DNA of 64,000 nucleotides, taken from the NCBI RefSeq assembly GCF_016649425.1, contig NZ_JADRCR010000003.1, forward strand, positions 292,600 to 356,599, in the 5' to 3' direction. The position numbers and the translations under genes were made by a program. Shown piece by piece: positions 1 through 9,223 of this stretch (within the stretch, counting starts at the first letter, position 1; every line of letters starts with the position of its first letter). The DNA comes from Limnobaculum allomyrinae. Lineage in GTDB: Bacteria; Pseudomonadota; Gammaproteobacteria; Enterobacterales; Enterobacteriaceae. A model generated the notes under the pieces. That model was not told the origin of the DNA and made no database searches. It worked only from the letters and a program-made list of their open reading frames with translations.

Positions 1-3000
1 GGCGCTATCGAGCCGGGCAGCAAGACTGACGACGCCACGCCAACCTTTAACGGCGAAGGCGACGCCGGCGACATTATCATCATCAAGGATGGTGATGAGG
101 TTATCGGTTCAACCGTGATCGATGCAGACGGCAAATGGGAATGGACACCGGAAACCGATCTGGCTGAAGGCGAACACAGCATTACCGTTATCGAGAAAGA
201 CGAAGCGGGTAACGAAAGCGCCCCGTCTGATGTGATTGAGTTTACTGTTGATACCATTGCGCCAGATCTGGCTAATGTAAGCATCATCGATAACGTCGGT
301 GCTGTTACCGGTGCGCTGAAAGACGGCGATATTACCGATGACAACACCCCGACCTTCAGTGGTCAGGCAGAAGCCAACGGTATGGTTATCATCTATAACG
401 GTGATGAGGTGATTGGCTCGGCCAAAGCCGATGCCAGTGGTGAAGGTAAAGCCGGCAGCACCATCAAGGTATATGACGGTGAAACCCTGCTGGGCTCCAC
501 CACAATAGATTCTGAAGGTAACTGGAGCTTCACACCGGCCGCCGATCTGAGCGAAGGGGCACACAGCATAACCGCTACTGCCACCGACAAAGCCGGTAAC
601 GTTAGCGAACCAACCACCGCCTTCACCTTTACCGTGGACACTGTGGCACCAACCACACCGACCATCGATTCAGCGGAAGATAACGTGGGTGATGTGCAAG
701 GTACATTAACCAGCAACAGTTCTACCGATGACACCACACCGGCACTGAACGGTACTGCCGAGAAAAACAGTACGGTTAACGTATATGATGGTGAGACCCT
801 GCTGGGTACCACCACCGCGGACAGCAACGGCAAGTGGACTTTCACTACCGATGCCCTGACTGAAGGTGAGCATACGTTCCATGTTACCGCCACTGACAAG
901 GCTGGCAACGTTAGCCAGCCATCTGACGACTTTGTGCTGGATATTGACTTTACCGCACCGGCTGCCGCCACCGATCTGGCGATCACCGACAATGTGGGTG
1001 CCGTGACTGGCGCACTGAAAGACGGCGATACTACCGATGACAACACCCCGACCTTCAGCGGTCAGGCAGAAGCCAACGGTATGGTTATCATCTATAACGG
1101 TGACGATGTCATTGGCTCAGTTAAAGCCGATGCCAGCGGTGACTGGACATTTACGCCGGATACGCTGGCAGACGGTGATTATCAGTTCACTACCACGGTA
1201 ACTGACGCTGCCGGTAATACCGGTGAAGCTTCCGCAGTTGTGCATATCACCATTGATACCAGTGTAGTCACCGTAACTATCACTAAACTGGTGGATAACG
1301 TCGGTGATATCACTGGCGATATCAAAGCTAACGATATTACCGACGATACCCGTCCGGAAATCATCGGTGAAGGCAAAGCCGACAGCACTATTAATGTGTA
1401 CGACGGTGAAACCCTGCTGGGTTCAACCACAGCAGATGCCGAAGGTAACTGGAGCTTTACCCCAGCCACCAACCTGAGCGAAGGGGCGCACAGCATTACG
1501 GCTACGGCCACCGACAAAGCCGGTAACGTTAGTGAGCCAACCACCGCCTTCACCTTTACCGTGGACACTGTGGCTCCAACCACACCGACCATCGATTCAG
1601 CGGAAGATAACGTGGGTGATGTACAGGGTACATTAACCAGCAACAGTTCTACCGATGACACCACACCGGCACTGAGCGGTACCGCCGAGAAAAACAGTAC
1701 GGTTAATGTGTATGAAGGTGAGACCCTGCTGGGCAGCACCACCGCAGACAGCAACGGCAAGTGGACTTTCACTACCGATGCCCTGACTGAAGGCGAGCAT
1801 ACGTTCCATGTTACCGCCACTGACAAAGCGGGTAATGTCAGCCAGCCATCCAACGACTTTGTGCTGGATATTGACTTTACCGCACCGGCTGCCGCCACCG
1901 ACCTGGCGATCACCGACAACGTGGGTGCCGTGACTGGTGCACTGAAAGACGGCGATACCACCGATGACAATACCCCGACCTTCAGCGGTCAGGCGGAAGC
2001 CAACGGTATGGTTATCATCCATAACGGTGACGATGTCATTGGCTCGGCCAAAGCCGATGCCAGCGGTAACTGGACATTTACGCCGGATACGCTGGCAGAC
2101 GGTGATTATCAGTTCACTACCACGGTAACTGACGCTGCCGGTAATACCGGTGAAGCTTCCGCGGTTGTACATATCACCATTGATACCAGTGTTGTCACCG
2201 TAACTATCACTAAACTGGTGGATAACGTCGGCGACATTACCGGCGATATCAAAGCTAACGATATTACCGACGATACCCGTCCGGAAATCATTGGTGACGC
2301 TAAAGCCGGCAGCACCATCAAGGTATACGACGGTGAAACCCTGCTGGGTTCAACCACAGCAGATGCCGAAGGTAACTGGAGCTTCACACCGGCCGCCGAT
2401 CTGAGCGAAGGGGCACACAGCGTAACCGCGACTGCCACCGACAAAGCCGGTAACGTTAGTGAACCAACCACCGCCTTCATCTTTACCGTGGATACCGTGG
2501 CACCAACCACACCAACCATCGATTCAGCGGAAGATAACGTGGGCGAAATTCAGGGTACATTAACCAGCAACAGCGCCACCGATGACGCTACGCCAACCCT
2601 GAACGGTTCTGCCGAGAAGAACAGTACGGTTAACGTATACGACGGTGAGACCCTGCTGGGCACCACCACCGCAGACAGCAACGGCAAGTGGACTTTCACT
2701 ACCGATGCCCTGACTGAAGGCGAGCATACGTTCCATGTTACCGCCACTGACAAAGCGGGTAATGTCAGCCAGCCATCCAACGACTTTGTGCTGGATATTG
2801 ACTTTACCGCACCGGCTGCCGCCACCGACCTGGCGATCACCGACAACGTGGGTGCCGTGACTGGTGCACTGAAAGACGGCGATACCACCGATGACAATAC
2901 CCCGACCTTCAGCGGTCAGGCGGAAGCCAACGGTATGGTTATCATCCATAACGGTGACGATGTCATTGGCTCGGCCAAAGCCGATGCCAGCGGTAACTGG

Positions 3001-6000
3001 ACATTTACGCCGGATACGCTGGCAGACGGTGATTATCAGTTCACTACCACGGTAACTGACGCTGCCGGTAATACCGGTGAAGCTTCCGCGGTTGTACATA
3101 TCACCATTGATACCAGTGTTGTCACCGTAACTATCACTAAACTGGTGGATAACGTCGGCGACATTACCGGCGATATCAAAGCTAACGATATTACCGACGA
3201 TACCCGTCCGGAAATCATTGGTGACGCTAAAGCCGGCAGCACCATCAAGGTATACGACGGTGAAACCCTGCTGGGTTCAACCACAGCAGATGCCGAAGGT
3301 AACTGGAGCTTCACACCGGCCGCCGATCTGAGCGAAGGGGCACACAGCGTAACCGCGACTGCCACCGACAAAGCCGGTAACGTTAGTGAACCAACCACCG
3401 CCTTCATCTTTACCGTGGATACCGTGGCACCAACCACACCAACCATCGATTCAGCGGAAGATAACGTGGGCGAAATTCAGGGTACATTAACCAGCAACAG
3501 CGCCACCGATGACGCTACGCCAACCCTGAACGGTTCTGCCGAGAAGAACAGTACGGTTAACGTATACGACGGTGAGACCCTGCTGGGCACCACCACCGCA
3601 GACAGCAACGGCAAGTGGACTTTCACTACCGATGCTCTGGCAGAAGGTAAACATACGTTCCATGTTACTGCCACTGATAAAGCGGGTAACGTCAGCCAGC
3701 CGTCCGATGACTTTGTACTGACTATGGACTTCACAGCCCCGGATGCCAGCAAACTGGCTATCACCGGTGTGGATGACCAAACAGGTATTGTCACAGGTAA
3801 CGTTAAATCCGGTGATACTACCGACGACACGCGTCCAACCATCAGCGGTACCGGTACGGCCGGTGACATTATCACTGTATACACCACTGACAGCGTTGAT
3901 AAACATGTCATCGGCAGCACAACAGTGGATGCAGAAGGTAACTGGAGTCTGAAACCAGCTGAAGCACTGGCTCAGGGTGAAAATAAATTCACCGCTGTAG
4001 AAATGGATCCGGTGGGTAACCTCACCGACCCATGTAAGCCATACACTATTATTCTGGATACCTTTGTATCAGACGCTAAAGTCACTATTACTGAGATTTC
4101 TGATGACCGTGGTGGCTCAAGCACTGACTTTATTACCAACGATAATACGTTGTTAATTAGCGGTACGCTGGATAAAGCCCTGCTGTCTGATGAAACCGTA
4201 GAAATCACACTGGATAATGGCAAAACCTGGACTAAGGCAACAACACTGACCGATACCGGCTGGACTGTTGACCTGCAAAGTACTGAGCTGGACGCCGGGG
4301 ATTACACCATCAAAGCCCGCGTAGTGGATACAGCCGGTAACATTGGTAGCACAGATAACCATGCGTTAACTATCGCGCTGGAAGGCCGTGATATGACTGG
4401 TCTGAACACAACGGCGAAGATTTCTACCGATACCAGCCATGGTCTGGCGAGCGGTGACGTCTTCAGCCACAGTGCAACAGTGACCAATACCGATATGGTT
4501 ACCCGTGACAATAACGTAACCGTAAGCGGTACCTTAAGTACTGCGCTGTTAACCGGTGAAAAGCTACAGATCTCGCTGGATAATGGCACGACCTGGCAGA
4601 CGCTCACCATGACCGGTAATAACTGGAGCTACGTGTTGCCTGAAGTGTCAGTCGACACCACATACAACTACAAGCTACAGGTTATTGATAACGCGGGTAA
4701 CGTAGGTAAAAACACATCATTCGCTGAAAACTACAAAGTCGTGATTGATCTGACCGTACCTGATGCACTTGTTGGCGCTCCGGATATTGCCAAGGCTGTC
4801 AGCACCAAAGATTCATTCACTTTCGACAGCAGCCATTACGGTACTGTTGAAGCGGGTACTATTGTTGCACTGGTTAGTGATGAAAACGGCAACGGTAGCT
4901 ATCAGGAAGGTCTGGATCAGGTACTGGGCTTTGCTAAAGCAAATGCAGACGGCAGCTGGAGTCTGACTACATCCTTACCTGCCGGAGCACATAACCTGGC
5001 GTTTATGGTGTGGGATGAAGCAGGTAACCATTCAAGTATGGGCGCCAGCACCAGCGTCGGGGTAACCGACGGTGAAGGTAGCTTACTGATTGCTCAATCA
5101 TGGGGTGGTACAACTGACTCCGATGGTCGCGGCCTTAACTCTGCCGCCGTAACCATCAGCCAGGACGGTTTATGGTCATTCTTCCAGAGCGTACGCGGCA
5201 CTTCAGGTACCACTACCGCTAACGCCGGTCGTGTGTATACAGCAACAGATTTAGAACACTATGATTCTACCTATCTGGCGCAACCAATGAAGGCAAACGG
5301 TGCCGGGTATGATGTCGACAGTAGCTCTTATAGTCGTTACATCAACTCCGCTGTGTTTGCAGATATTAACCGCGATGGCTACACCGATGTAATGTCACAG
5401 GTCAGCTCATATCAAAATGGCGGTTATACCGCCTACTGGATGCAAAACGCTGACGGCTCTTTCTCACCGAAGGCTGTGGATCAGGGAACGCTGAACCACT
5501 TGGGTGGCGTAATTGCCTATGACCGTGAAGGTGATGGCTATCTGGACTTTGTATTAGCTGACTCCGAGTCAGACTCCATTTCATTCCTGAAAAATGACCA
5601 GGGTGTGTTGTCTTACGAAAAAGCATCCGGCTTTGCTAACGGTCACCCGGGCGGCGCTATTCCGGCTGCGATGAGTATCATGCACGAAGTGGGCGCGGTG
5701 GATATCGACAACAACGGTACCGTGGATATTACTGCACACGTTGACTACAACGGTGCCGGAAACAACGCGGGTAACGGCTCTCGAGGTCTGGGTATTCTGT
5801 ATAACGAACTGACGGGTACAGGAAAAACCAATTTCGGTACTGTTGGTTACTATGCCAACGTGTTTACTAATGATGGTGCGGATGACTACGGCAACCTGTC
5901 CATCTCCATGACCTATGCTGACTTTAACGGCGACGGCTGGCTGGATCTGTTCTTAAGTCGCGGTACGAAAGGCGGCGCTAACAGCGATGAAAGCCGTATT

Positions 6001-8073
6001 TACTTGAACGATGGTACCGGTAAGTTAATGGCGACCGATAGTCAGGCTCTGTGGTTTGGTGACAAGTTAACCGGTGGTACATCACTGGCGGTAGACTGGA
6101 ACCATGACGGTAAAGTGGACATTATCGAAATTCCACGTTCCGGCGTGAACGGTAGCCCAACGTTGTATACCAACAACGGTACCAATGCCTGGGGTGCGAA
6201 CGCGACCAGCCTGACGGGTTCGACTAAGTTTGACAATATTACCGGTGCTGTAGCGCTGGACTACGACTGGGATGGCTCGATGGATATCGTGTTATACCGC
6301 TCAGGTAGTGATGCCGGTGTAGTATCCAGCACTGATTCTGCTCCAACGCTGTTGGTGAAAAACACCAATATCGCGGCAGACGGTACCAGCTTACAGATCC
6401 GTATTGTTGACGGTAACGGCATCAATACCTTCTACAGTAACACCGTTAAATTGTATGACTCCAAAGGTAACTGTGTAGCCACCCAGCTGATTAACCCGCA
6501 GGCGTCTGGTTCCAGCAACAGTATGGGTCTGGTCAGCTTCTTCGGATTAGATCCAAATGAAGTGTACTCAGTGCAACTGCTGCGTATCACCAATGGCGTC
6601 ACCGACCATGTAGGCGCATCTTCCAGCATTGGTGGTTATACCAACAATACGGTTAATGTGAACTGGGGTGGTCTGACTACCGGTAAGTCACACGATGCTT
6701 ACGTACTGACAGCAGAAAGTACTGATGCAGTTAATAACACGACAGGTACTGGCGGTATTATCGGTACCGGCTATAACGATACCTTCTTCGGCTCAGCCGG
6801 AGACGATACCTACACGGGTGGTGGCGGTTGGAACCGTGTTATGAGCGGTCAGCAAGTCTGGAGTGAAACTGAAGGTATGGACATTGTTGATTACAGCCGT
6901 TCCGCTTCCGCTATTACCGCAGACCTGAAGACCGGCGTTGCAACCGGACAGGGTAATGACAAGCTGGTCAGTATCGAAGGCCTGATTGGTACCGATAAAG
7001 ACGATACATTCACCGATAACGCAGCAAATAACCTGTTCGAAGGTCGGGGTGGTAATGACACCTTCCACCTGACAAACGGTGGTAATGATACGCTGATGTA
7101 CAAGGTACAAGCTGGTAAGGGTAGCGACAGTACTGGCGGTAATGGTCATGACACAGTATATGGCTTCACGGTAGGCAACCTGCTGACCAATAAAAATGCT
7201 GACCTGATCGACCTGAGCGATATATTGAACTACTCCGGCCCATTATCCTGCTTTATGGATGAAGGGGTTATGAAACTGGATTCAGCTTCTCAGGGAATAC
7301 TGAATTATCTGAAAGTGGAACAGGTTGGTGGCGATACCATCATCAGCATTGACCGTGATGGTAAAGGTGGTGCCTATGGCTTTGAGGAACTGTTAACACT
7401 GAAAGGGGTGAGCACAGATCTGGTGACGCTGCTGTCCAACAACCAGATAGAAGTCGGTGATGATACGTTGACCAGTGGATCTTCCGGTACACATTCACTG
7501 TTATCAACTACTCAGCAATCACTGATGTCTATTTCTCAGATGTTTACTGCCGGTGACGACATGCTGTTCGGAACCGATAAAGCAGACATTCTGATGGGTG
7601 GTCTGGGCAACGATACCTTTAACAACATCAGTACTGGCGATCAGGTTATGGGCGGAGCAGGTAACGATGTTATCAATATAACCTCAACAGACTTCGGTTC
7701 TATTTCTGGTGATGAAGGTATTGATACTCTGGTTCTGGCAGGACATGACTTACTGCTAAACCTGAGTGCGCTGAAAGATAACCTGAGCTCAGTAGAGATC
7801 TTCGATATGGGTAATGGTCATAACACCATGACTGTTTCTCTGGATGATGTTCTGCGCCTGGGTTCAGAAGAACTGGCAATCCACAGTGGTGATAAAGCGA
7901 TTATCGTTAATGGTGAAGAAGGCAGCACCCTGAAGTTAGAAAGCGGTGACGGCCAGTGGACCATGTCGCAAAGCAATTATCAACATGACGGTCATACCTA
8001 CAACGTATGGGGCATGAGCTCTTCTGGCATCGAGATTCTGGTCGAAGAAACCGTTAGCCCAATCATCATGTAA
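1..8073 (+). CDS. Giant Ig-repeat / FG-GAP / RTX surface adhesin, 5' partial
   Basis: The frame is open from base 1, so the N-terminus lies outside the window; 2,690 residues are visible. Counting from the first visible codon, residues 1-1240 are near-identical Ig-like domains of about 100 residues, each ending in a D-x-AGN-x motif. Residues 1240-1690 are more divergent Ig-like domains. Residues about 1700-2120 carry five FG-GAP/VCBS-type calcium loops of the D-x-D/N-x-DG-x-x-D kind (near 1788, 1901, 1974, 2032, 2087). Residues 2250-2560 contain RTX-like GxxGxD stretches (for example GTDKADILMGGLGNDTF). This architecture fits BapA/SiiE-like adhesins exported by a type I secretion system through an uncleaved C-terminal signal. 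No ABC exporter or TolC gene is present downstream; they may lie upstream of the window. The role in adhesion or biofilm is inferred from the family. Confidence 0.9.
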   Translation, partial: GAIEPGSKTDDATPTFNGEGDAGDIIIIKDGDEVIGSTVIDADGKWEWTPETDLAEGEHSITVIEKDEAGNESAPSDVIEFTVDTIAPDLANVSIIDNVGAVTGALKDGDITDDNTPTFSGQAEANGMVIIYNGDEVIGSAKADASGEGKAGSTIKVYDGETLLGSTTIDSEGNWSFTPAADLSEGAHSITATATDKAGNVSEPTTAFTFTVDTVAPTTPTIDSAEDNVGDVQGTLTSNSSTDDTTPALNGTAEKNSTVNVYDGETLLGTTTADSNGKWTFTTDALTEGEHTFHVTATDKAGNVSQPSDDFVLDIDFTAPAAATDLAITDNVGAVTGALKDGDTTDDNTPTFSGQAEANGMVIIYNGDDVIGSVKADASGDWTFTPDTLADGDYQFTTTVTDAAGNTGEASAVVHITIDTSVVTVTITKLVDNVGDITGDIKANDITDDTRPEIIGEGKADSTINVYDGETLLGSTTADAEGNWSFTPATNLSEGAHSITATATDKAGNVSEPTTAFTFTVDTVAPTTPTIDSAEDNVGDVQGTLTSNSSTDDTTPALSGTAEKNSTVNVYEGETLLGSTTADSNGKWTFTTDALTEGEHTFHVTATDKAGNVSQPSNDFVLDIDFTAPAAATDLAITDNVGAVTGALKDGDTTDDNTPTFSGQAEANGMVIIHNGDDVIGSAKADASGNWTFTPDTLADGDYQFTTTVTDAAGNTGEASAVVHITIDTSVVTVTITKLVDNVGDITGDIKANDITDDTRPEIIGDAKAGSTIKVYDGETLLGSTTADAEGNWSFTPAADLSEGAHSVTATATDKAGNVSEPTTAFIFTVDTVAPTTPTIDSAEDNVGEIQGTLTSNSATDDATPTLNGSAEKNSTVNVYDGETLLGTTTADSNGKWTFTTDALTEGEHTFHVTATDKAGNVSQPSNDFVLDIDFTAPAAATDLAITDNVGAVTGALKDGDTTDDNTPTFSGQAEANGMVIIHNGDDVIGSAKADASGNWTFTPDTLADGDYQFTTTVTDAAGNTGEASAVVHITIDTSVVTVTITKLVDNVGDITGDIKANDITDDTRPEIIGDAKAGSTIKVYDGETLLGSTTADAEGNWSFTPAADLSEGAHSVTATATDKAGNVSEPTTAFIFTVDTVAPTTPTIDSAEDNVGEIQGTLTSNSATDDATPTLNGSAEKNSTVNVYDGETLLGTTTADSNGKWTFTTDALAEGKHTFHVTATDKAGNVSQPSDDFVLTMDFTAPDASKLAITGVDDQTGIVTGNVKSGDTTDDTRPTISGTGTAGDIITVYTTDSVDKHVIGSTTVDAEGNWSLKPAEALAQGENKFTAVEMDPVGNLTDPCKPYTIILDTFVSDAKVTITEISDDRGGSSTDFITNDNTLLISGTLDKALLSDETVEITLDNGKTWTKATTLTDTGWTVDLQSTELDAGDYTIKARVVDTAGNIGSTDNHALTIALEGRDMTGLNTTAKISTDTSHGLASGDVFSHSATVTNTDMVTRDNNVTVSGTLSTALLTGEKLQISLDNGTTWQTLTMTGNNWSYVLPEVSVDTTYNYKLQVIDNAGNVGKNTSFAENYKVVIDLTVPDALVGAPDIAKAVSTKDSFTFDSSHYGTVEAGTIVALVSDENGNGSYQEGLDQVLGFAKANADGSWSLTTSLPAGAHNLAFMVWDEAGNHSSMGASTSVGVTDGEGSLLIAQSWGGTTDSDGRGLNSAAVTISQDGLWSFFQSVRGTSGTTTANAGRVYTATDLEHYDSTYLAQPMKANGAGYDVDSSSYSRYINSAVFADINRDGYTDVMSQVSSYQNGGYTAYWMQNADGSFSPKAVDQGTLNHLGGVIAYDREGDGYLDFVLADSESDSISFLKNDQGVLSYEKASGFANGHPGGAIPAAMSIMHEVGAVDIDNNGTVDITAHVDYNGAGNNAGNGSRGLGILYNELTGTGKTNFGTVGYYANVFTNDGADDYGNLSISMTYADFNGDGWLDLFLSRGTKGGANSDESRIYLNDGTGKLMATDSQALWFGDKLTGGTSLAVDWNHDGKVDIIEIPRSGVNGSPTLYTNNGTNAWGANATSLTGSTKFDNITGAVALDYDWDGSMDIVLYRSGSDAGVVSSTDSAPTLLVKNTNIAADGTSLQIRIVDGNGINTFYSNTVKLYDSKGNCVATQLINPQASGSSNSMGLVSFFGLDPNEVYSVQLLRITNGVTDHVGASSSIGGYTNNTVNVNWGGLTTGKSHDAYVLTAESTDAVNNTTGTGGIIGTGYNDTFFGSAGDDTYTGGGGWNRVMSGQQVWSETEGMDIVDYSRSASAITADLKTGVATGQGNDKLVSIEGLIGTDKDDTFTDNAANNLFEGRGGNDTFHLTNGGNDTLMYKVQAGKGSDSTGGNGHDTVYGFTVGNLLTNKNADLIDLSDILNYSGPLSCFMDEGVMKLDSASQGILNYLKVEQVGGDTIISIDRDGKGGAYGFEELLTLKGVSTDLVTLLSNNQIEVGDDTLTSGSSGTHSLLSTTQQSLMSISQMFTAGDDMLFGTDKADILMGGLGNDTFNNISTGDQVMGGAGNDVINITSTDFGSISGDEGIDTLVLAGHDLLLNLSALKDNLSSVEIFDMGNGHNTMTVSLDDVLRLGSEELAIHSGDKAIIVNGEEGSTLKLESGDGQWTMSQSNYQHDGHTYNVWGMSSSGIEILVEETVSPIIM
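1737..2663 (+). repeat. 927 bp tandem super-repeat of adhesin, copy 3
   Basis: One period (309 codons, three Ig-like domains) of the adhesin repeat array. The array has four units, anchored by the same GACCTTCAG string at 351, 1050, 1977 and 2904, so the spacings are 699, 927 and 927 bp. Read by eye, positions 1737-2708 match 2664-3635 without a difference (972 bp), while the flanking bases differ at 1736/2663 and 2709/3636. Confidence 0.9.
2664..3635 (+). repeat. 927 bp tandem super-repeat of adhesin, copy 4
   Basis: Second member of the apparently perfect tandem duplication inside the adhesin gene. It encodes three Ig-like domains, and the last 45 bp are shared overlap with the next domain. 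Synonymous positions are also identical to the preceding copy, which points to a recent duplication or gene conversion rather than selection on protein alone. Confidence 0.9.
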
Positions 8074-8080
8074 TTAAACA

Positions 8081-8112
8081 CTGAAGTGACCGTCATCTGA
8101 CGGTCACTTCAG
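8081..8112. terminator. Inverted repeat after the adhesin gene
   Basis: A perfect inverted repeat begins 7 bp after the adhesin stop: CTGAAGTGACCG pairs with CGGTCACTTCAG, with TCATCTGA as the loop region. No U-run follows, so it could be a weak terminator, an mRNA-stabilising hairpin, or an attenuator that lets some transcription through into the OmpA-domain gene. Confidence 0.6.
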
Positions 8113-8171
8113 AAAGTATTGCCTAATATTTAGTAATTCATTCAGAAATAGTTATGTTTAAGGATAATAAA

Positions 8172-9155
8172 ATGTCACACGTAAATAGATGTTCATTATT
8201 GTGTCGCAAATCAGCCGTCGGATTCATTTCCGCACTATTCGCTTTTAACGTTATGGCCAACCCTGTGGCTGATAATGACGCCATGATGTTTGATGCTGTC
8301 GATGCATCAACAAGCCCTGTGGCATCCACATCCGGCCCGGCTGTCATTATGAAACATACCGGTTTGCAGTATCTGCCTGTTGGCAAGATTGGTAATTCAT
8401 TATCCCAGGTGGTGTTTTATAACCCTAAAAAATCCAGTAATAACACCATTGGCGTGGCCGATATCTATGTGGATCGCGAATTTCAGGGCGCATTAAGAGA
8501 AGGGCAATTTAGCGTATTCTGTCTTCTTCCGGGTAAGCATATTATTGAGGCTTATCAAAATGATGCACCTCACTATAAAGGGAAAGAAGTACCAAGAACC
8601 ATCACTCAGCTCATGGGTGGAAAAACCTACTTTGTTGAAACTAACTCGGATAAAGATAACGGTACACCGGTGCCGGTAACCCGTGTCGCAGCAGAAAGCC
8701 AACTGTTTGGCTATAAAAGCAGCGCCACCATTAACCGGGCTTCCGCGGTTAAACCTTGCGAATATGTCGGTGGTATGTCCCAGTTAGGTAACGTACTGTT
8801 TAACTTTGCCGGTAACAAAGTGTCGGATATCGAAGCCGGTGGTGTAGAGATAGTTAAAAATATGGCAAAACATATTAATAGCCTGCCTCAAATTCAACGG
8901 GTAGATATTGTCGGTCACGCAGACCCAATAGGTACGCCAGAATTTAACCAGAAACTATCAGAACAACGTGCAGAAACCGTGAAAAAACTGCTGATTTCTT
9001 ATGGTGTATCAGGTTCATTACTGTTTACCAGCGGTGAGGGTGCCAATAACCCAACGGTGAACTGTGACAGCCTGGAGAGCAAAGAACGCAACTACTGTAA
9101 CCGGGCAAACCGTCGGGTCGATGCTTTGATTCAAACTAATGATAGTGCGGAATAA
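8172..9155 (+). CDS. OmpA-domain periplasmic/outer-membrane protein
   Basis: A 327-residue protein. The start at 8172 is preferred over the in-frame ATG at 8154 because AAGGA at 8160-8164 sits 7 nt before it, and the protein then begins with a normal signal peptide (basic MSHVNRCSLLCRKS, hydrophobic core, cleavage probably after NVMA). There is no lipobox cysteine. Residues about 50-185 form a domain with a PGKH motif that loosely resembles DUF2846-type domains. The C-terminal 120 residues are an OmpA/MotB peptidoglycan-binding domain (DIVGHADPIGTPEFNQKLS, then SEQRAETVKKLL). It lies 98 bp behind the adhesin gene and may help anchor or export the adhesin at the cell wall; that link is inference from position. 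A rho-independent terminator follows. Confidence 0.85.
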   Translation: MSHVNRCSLLCRKSAVGFISALFAFNVMANPVADNDAMMFDAVDASTSPVASTSGPAVIMKHTGLQYLPVGKIGNSLSQVVFYNPKKSSNNTIGVADIYVDREFQGALREGQFSVFCLLPGKHIIEAYQNDAPHYKGKEVPRTITQLMGGKTYFVETNSDKDNGTPVPVTRVAAESQLFGYKSSATINRASAVKPCEYVGGMSQLGNVLFNFAGNKVSDIEAGGVEIVKNMAKHINSLPQIQRVDIVGHADPIGTPEFNQKLSEQRAETVKKLLISYGVSGSLLFTSGEGANNPTVNCDSLESKERNYCNRANRRVDALIQTNDSAE

Positions 9156-9180
9156 AATCCGTTAATGTATCTAATAAAAA

Positions 9181-9210
9181 ACCGGCCTGAAATTCAGGCC
9201 GGTTTTTTTT
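9181..9210. terminator. Bidirectional rho-independent terminator
   Basis: ACCGGCCTG pairs with CAGGCCGGT, preceded by an A-run and followed by eight T residues. It lies between the convergent OmpA-domain gene and adeP and can serve both strands. Confidence 0.9.
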
Positions 9211-9223
9211 CATCGACTTAATA

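Noticed and set aside
1737..3635. CRISPR or satellite-like array
   Set aside because: The repeats are long, in frame and coding, with no spacer structure.
109..3920. Long minus-strand open frames inside the adhesin gene
   Set aside because: They repeat with the same 927 bp period as the sense gene and have low-complexity content; they are antisense shadows of the Ig repeats.
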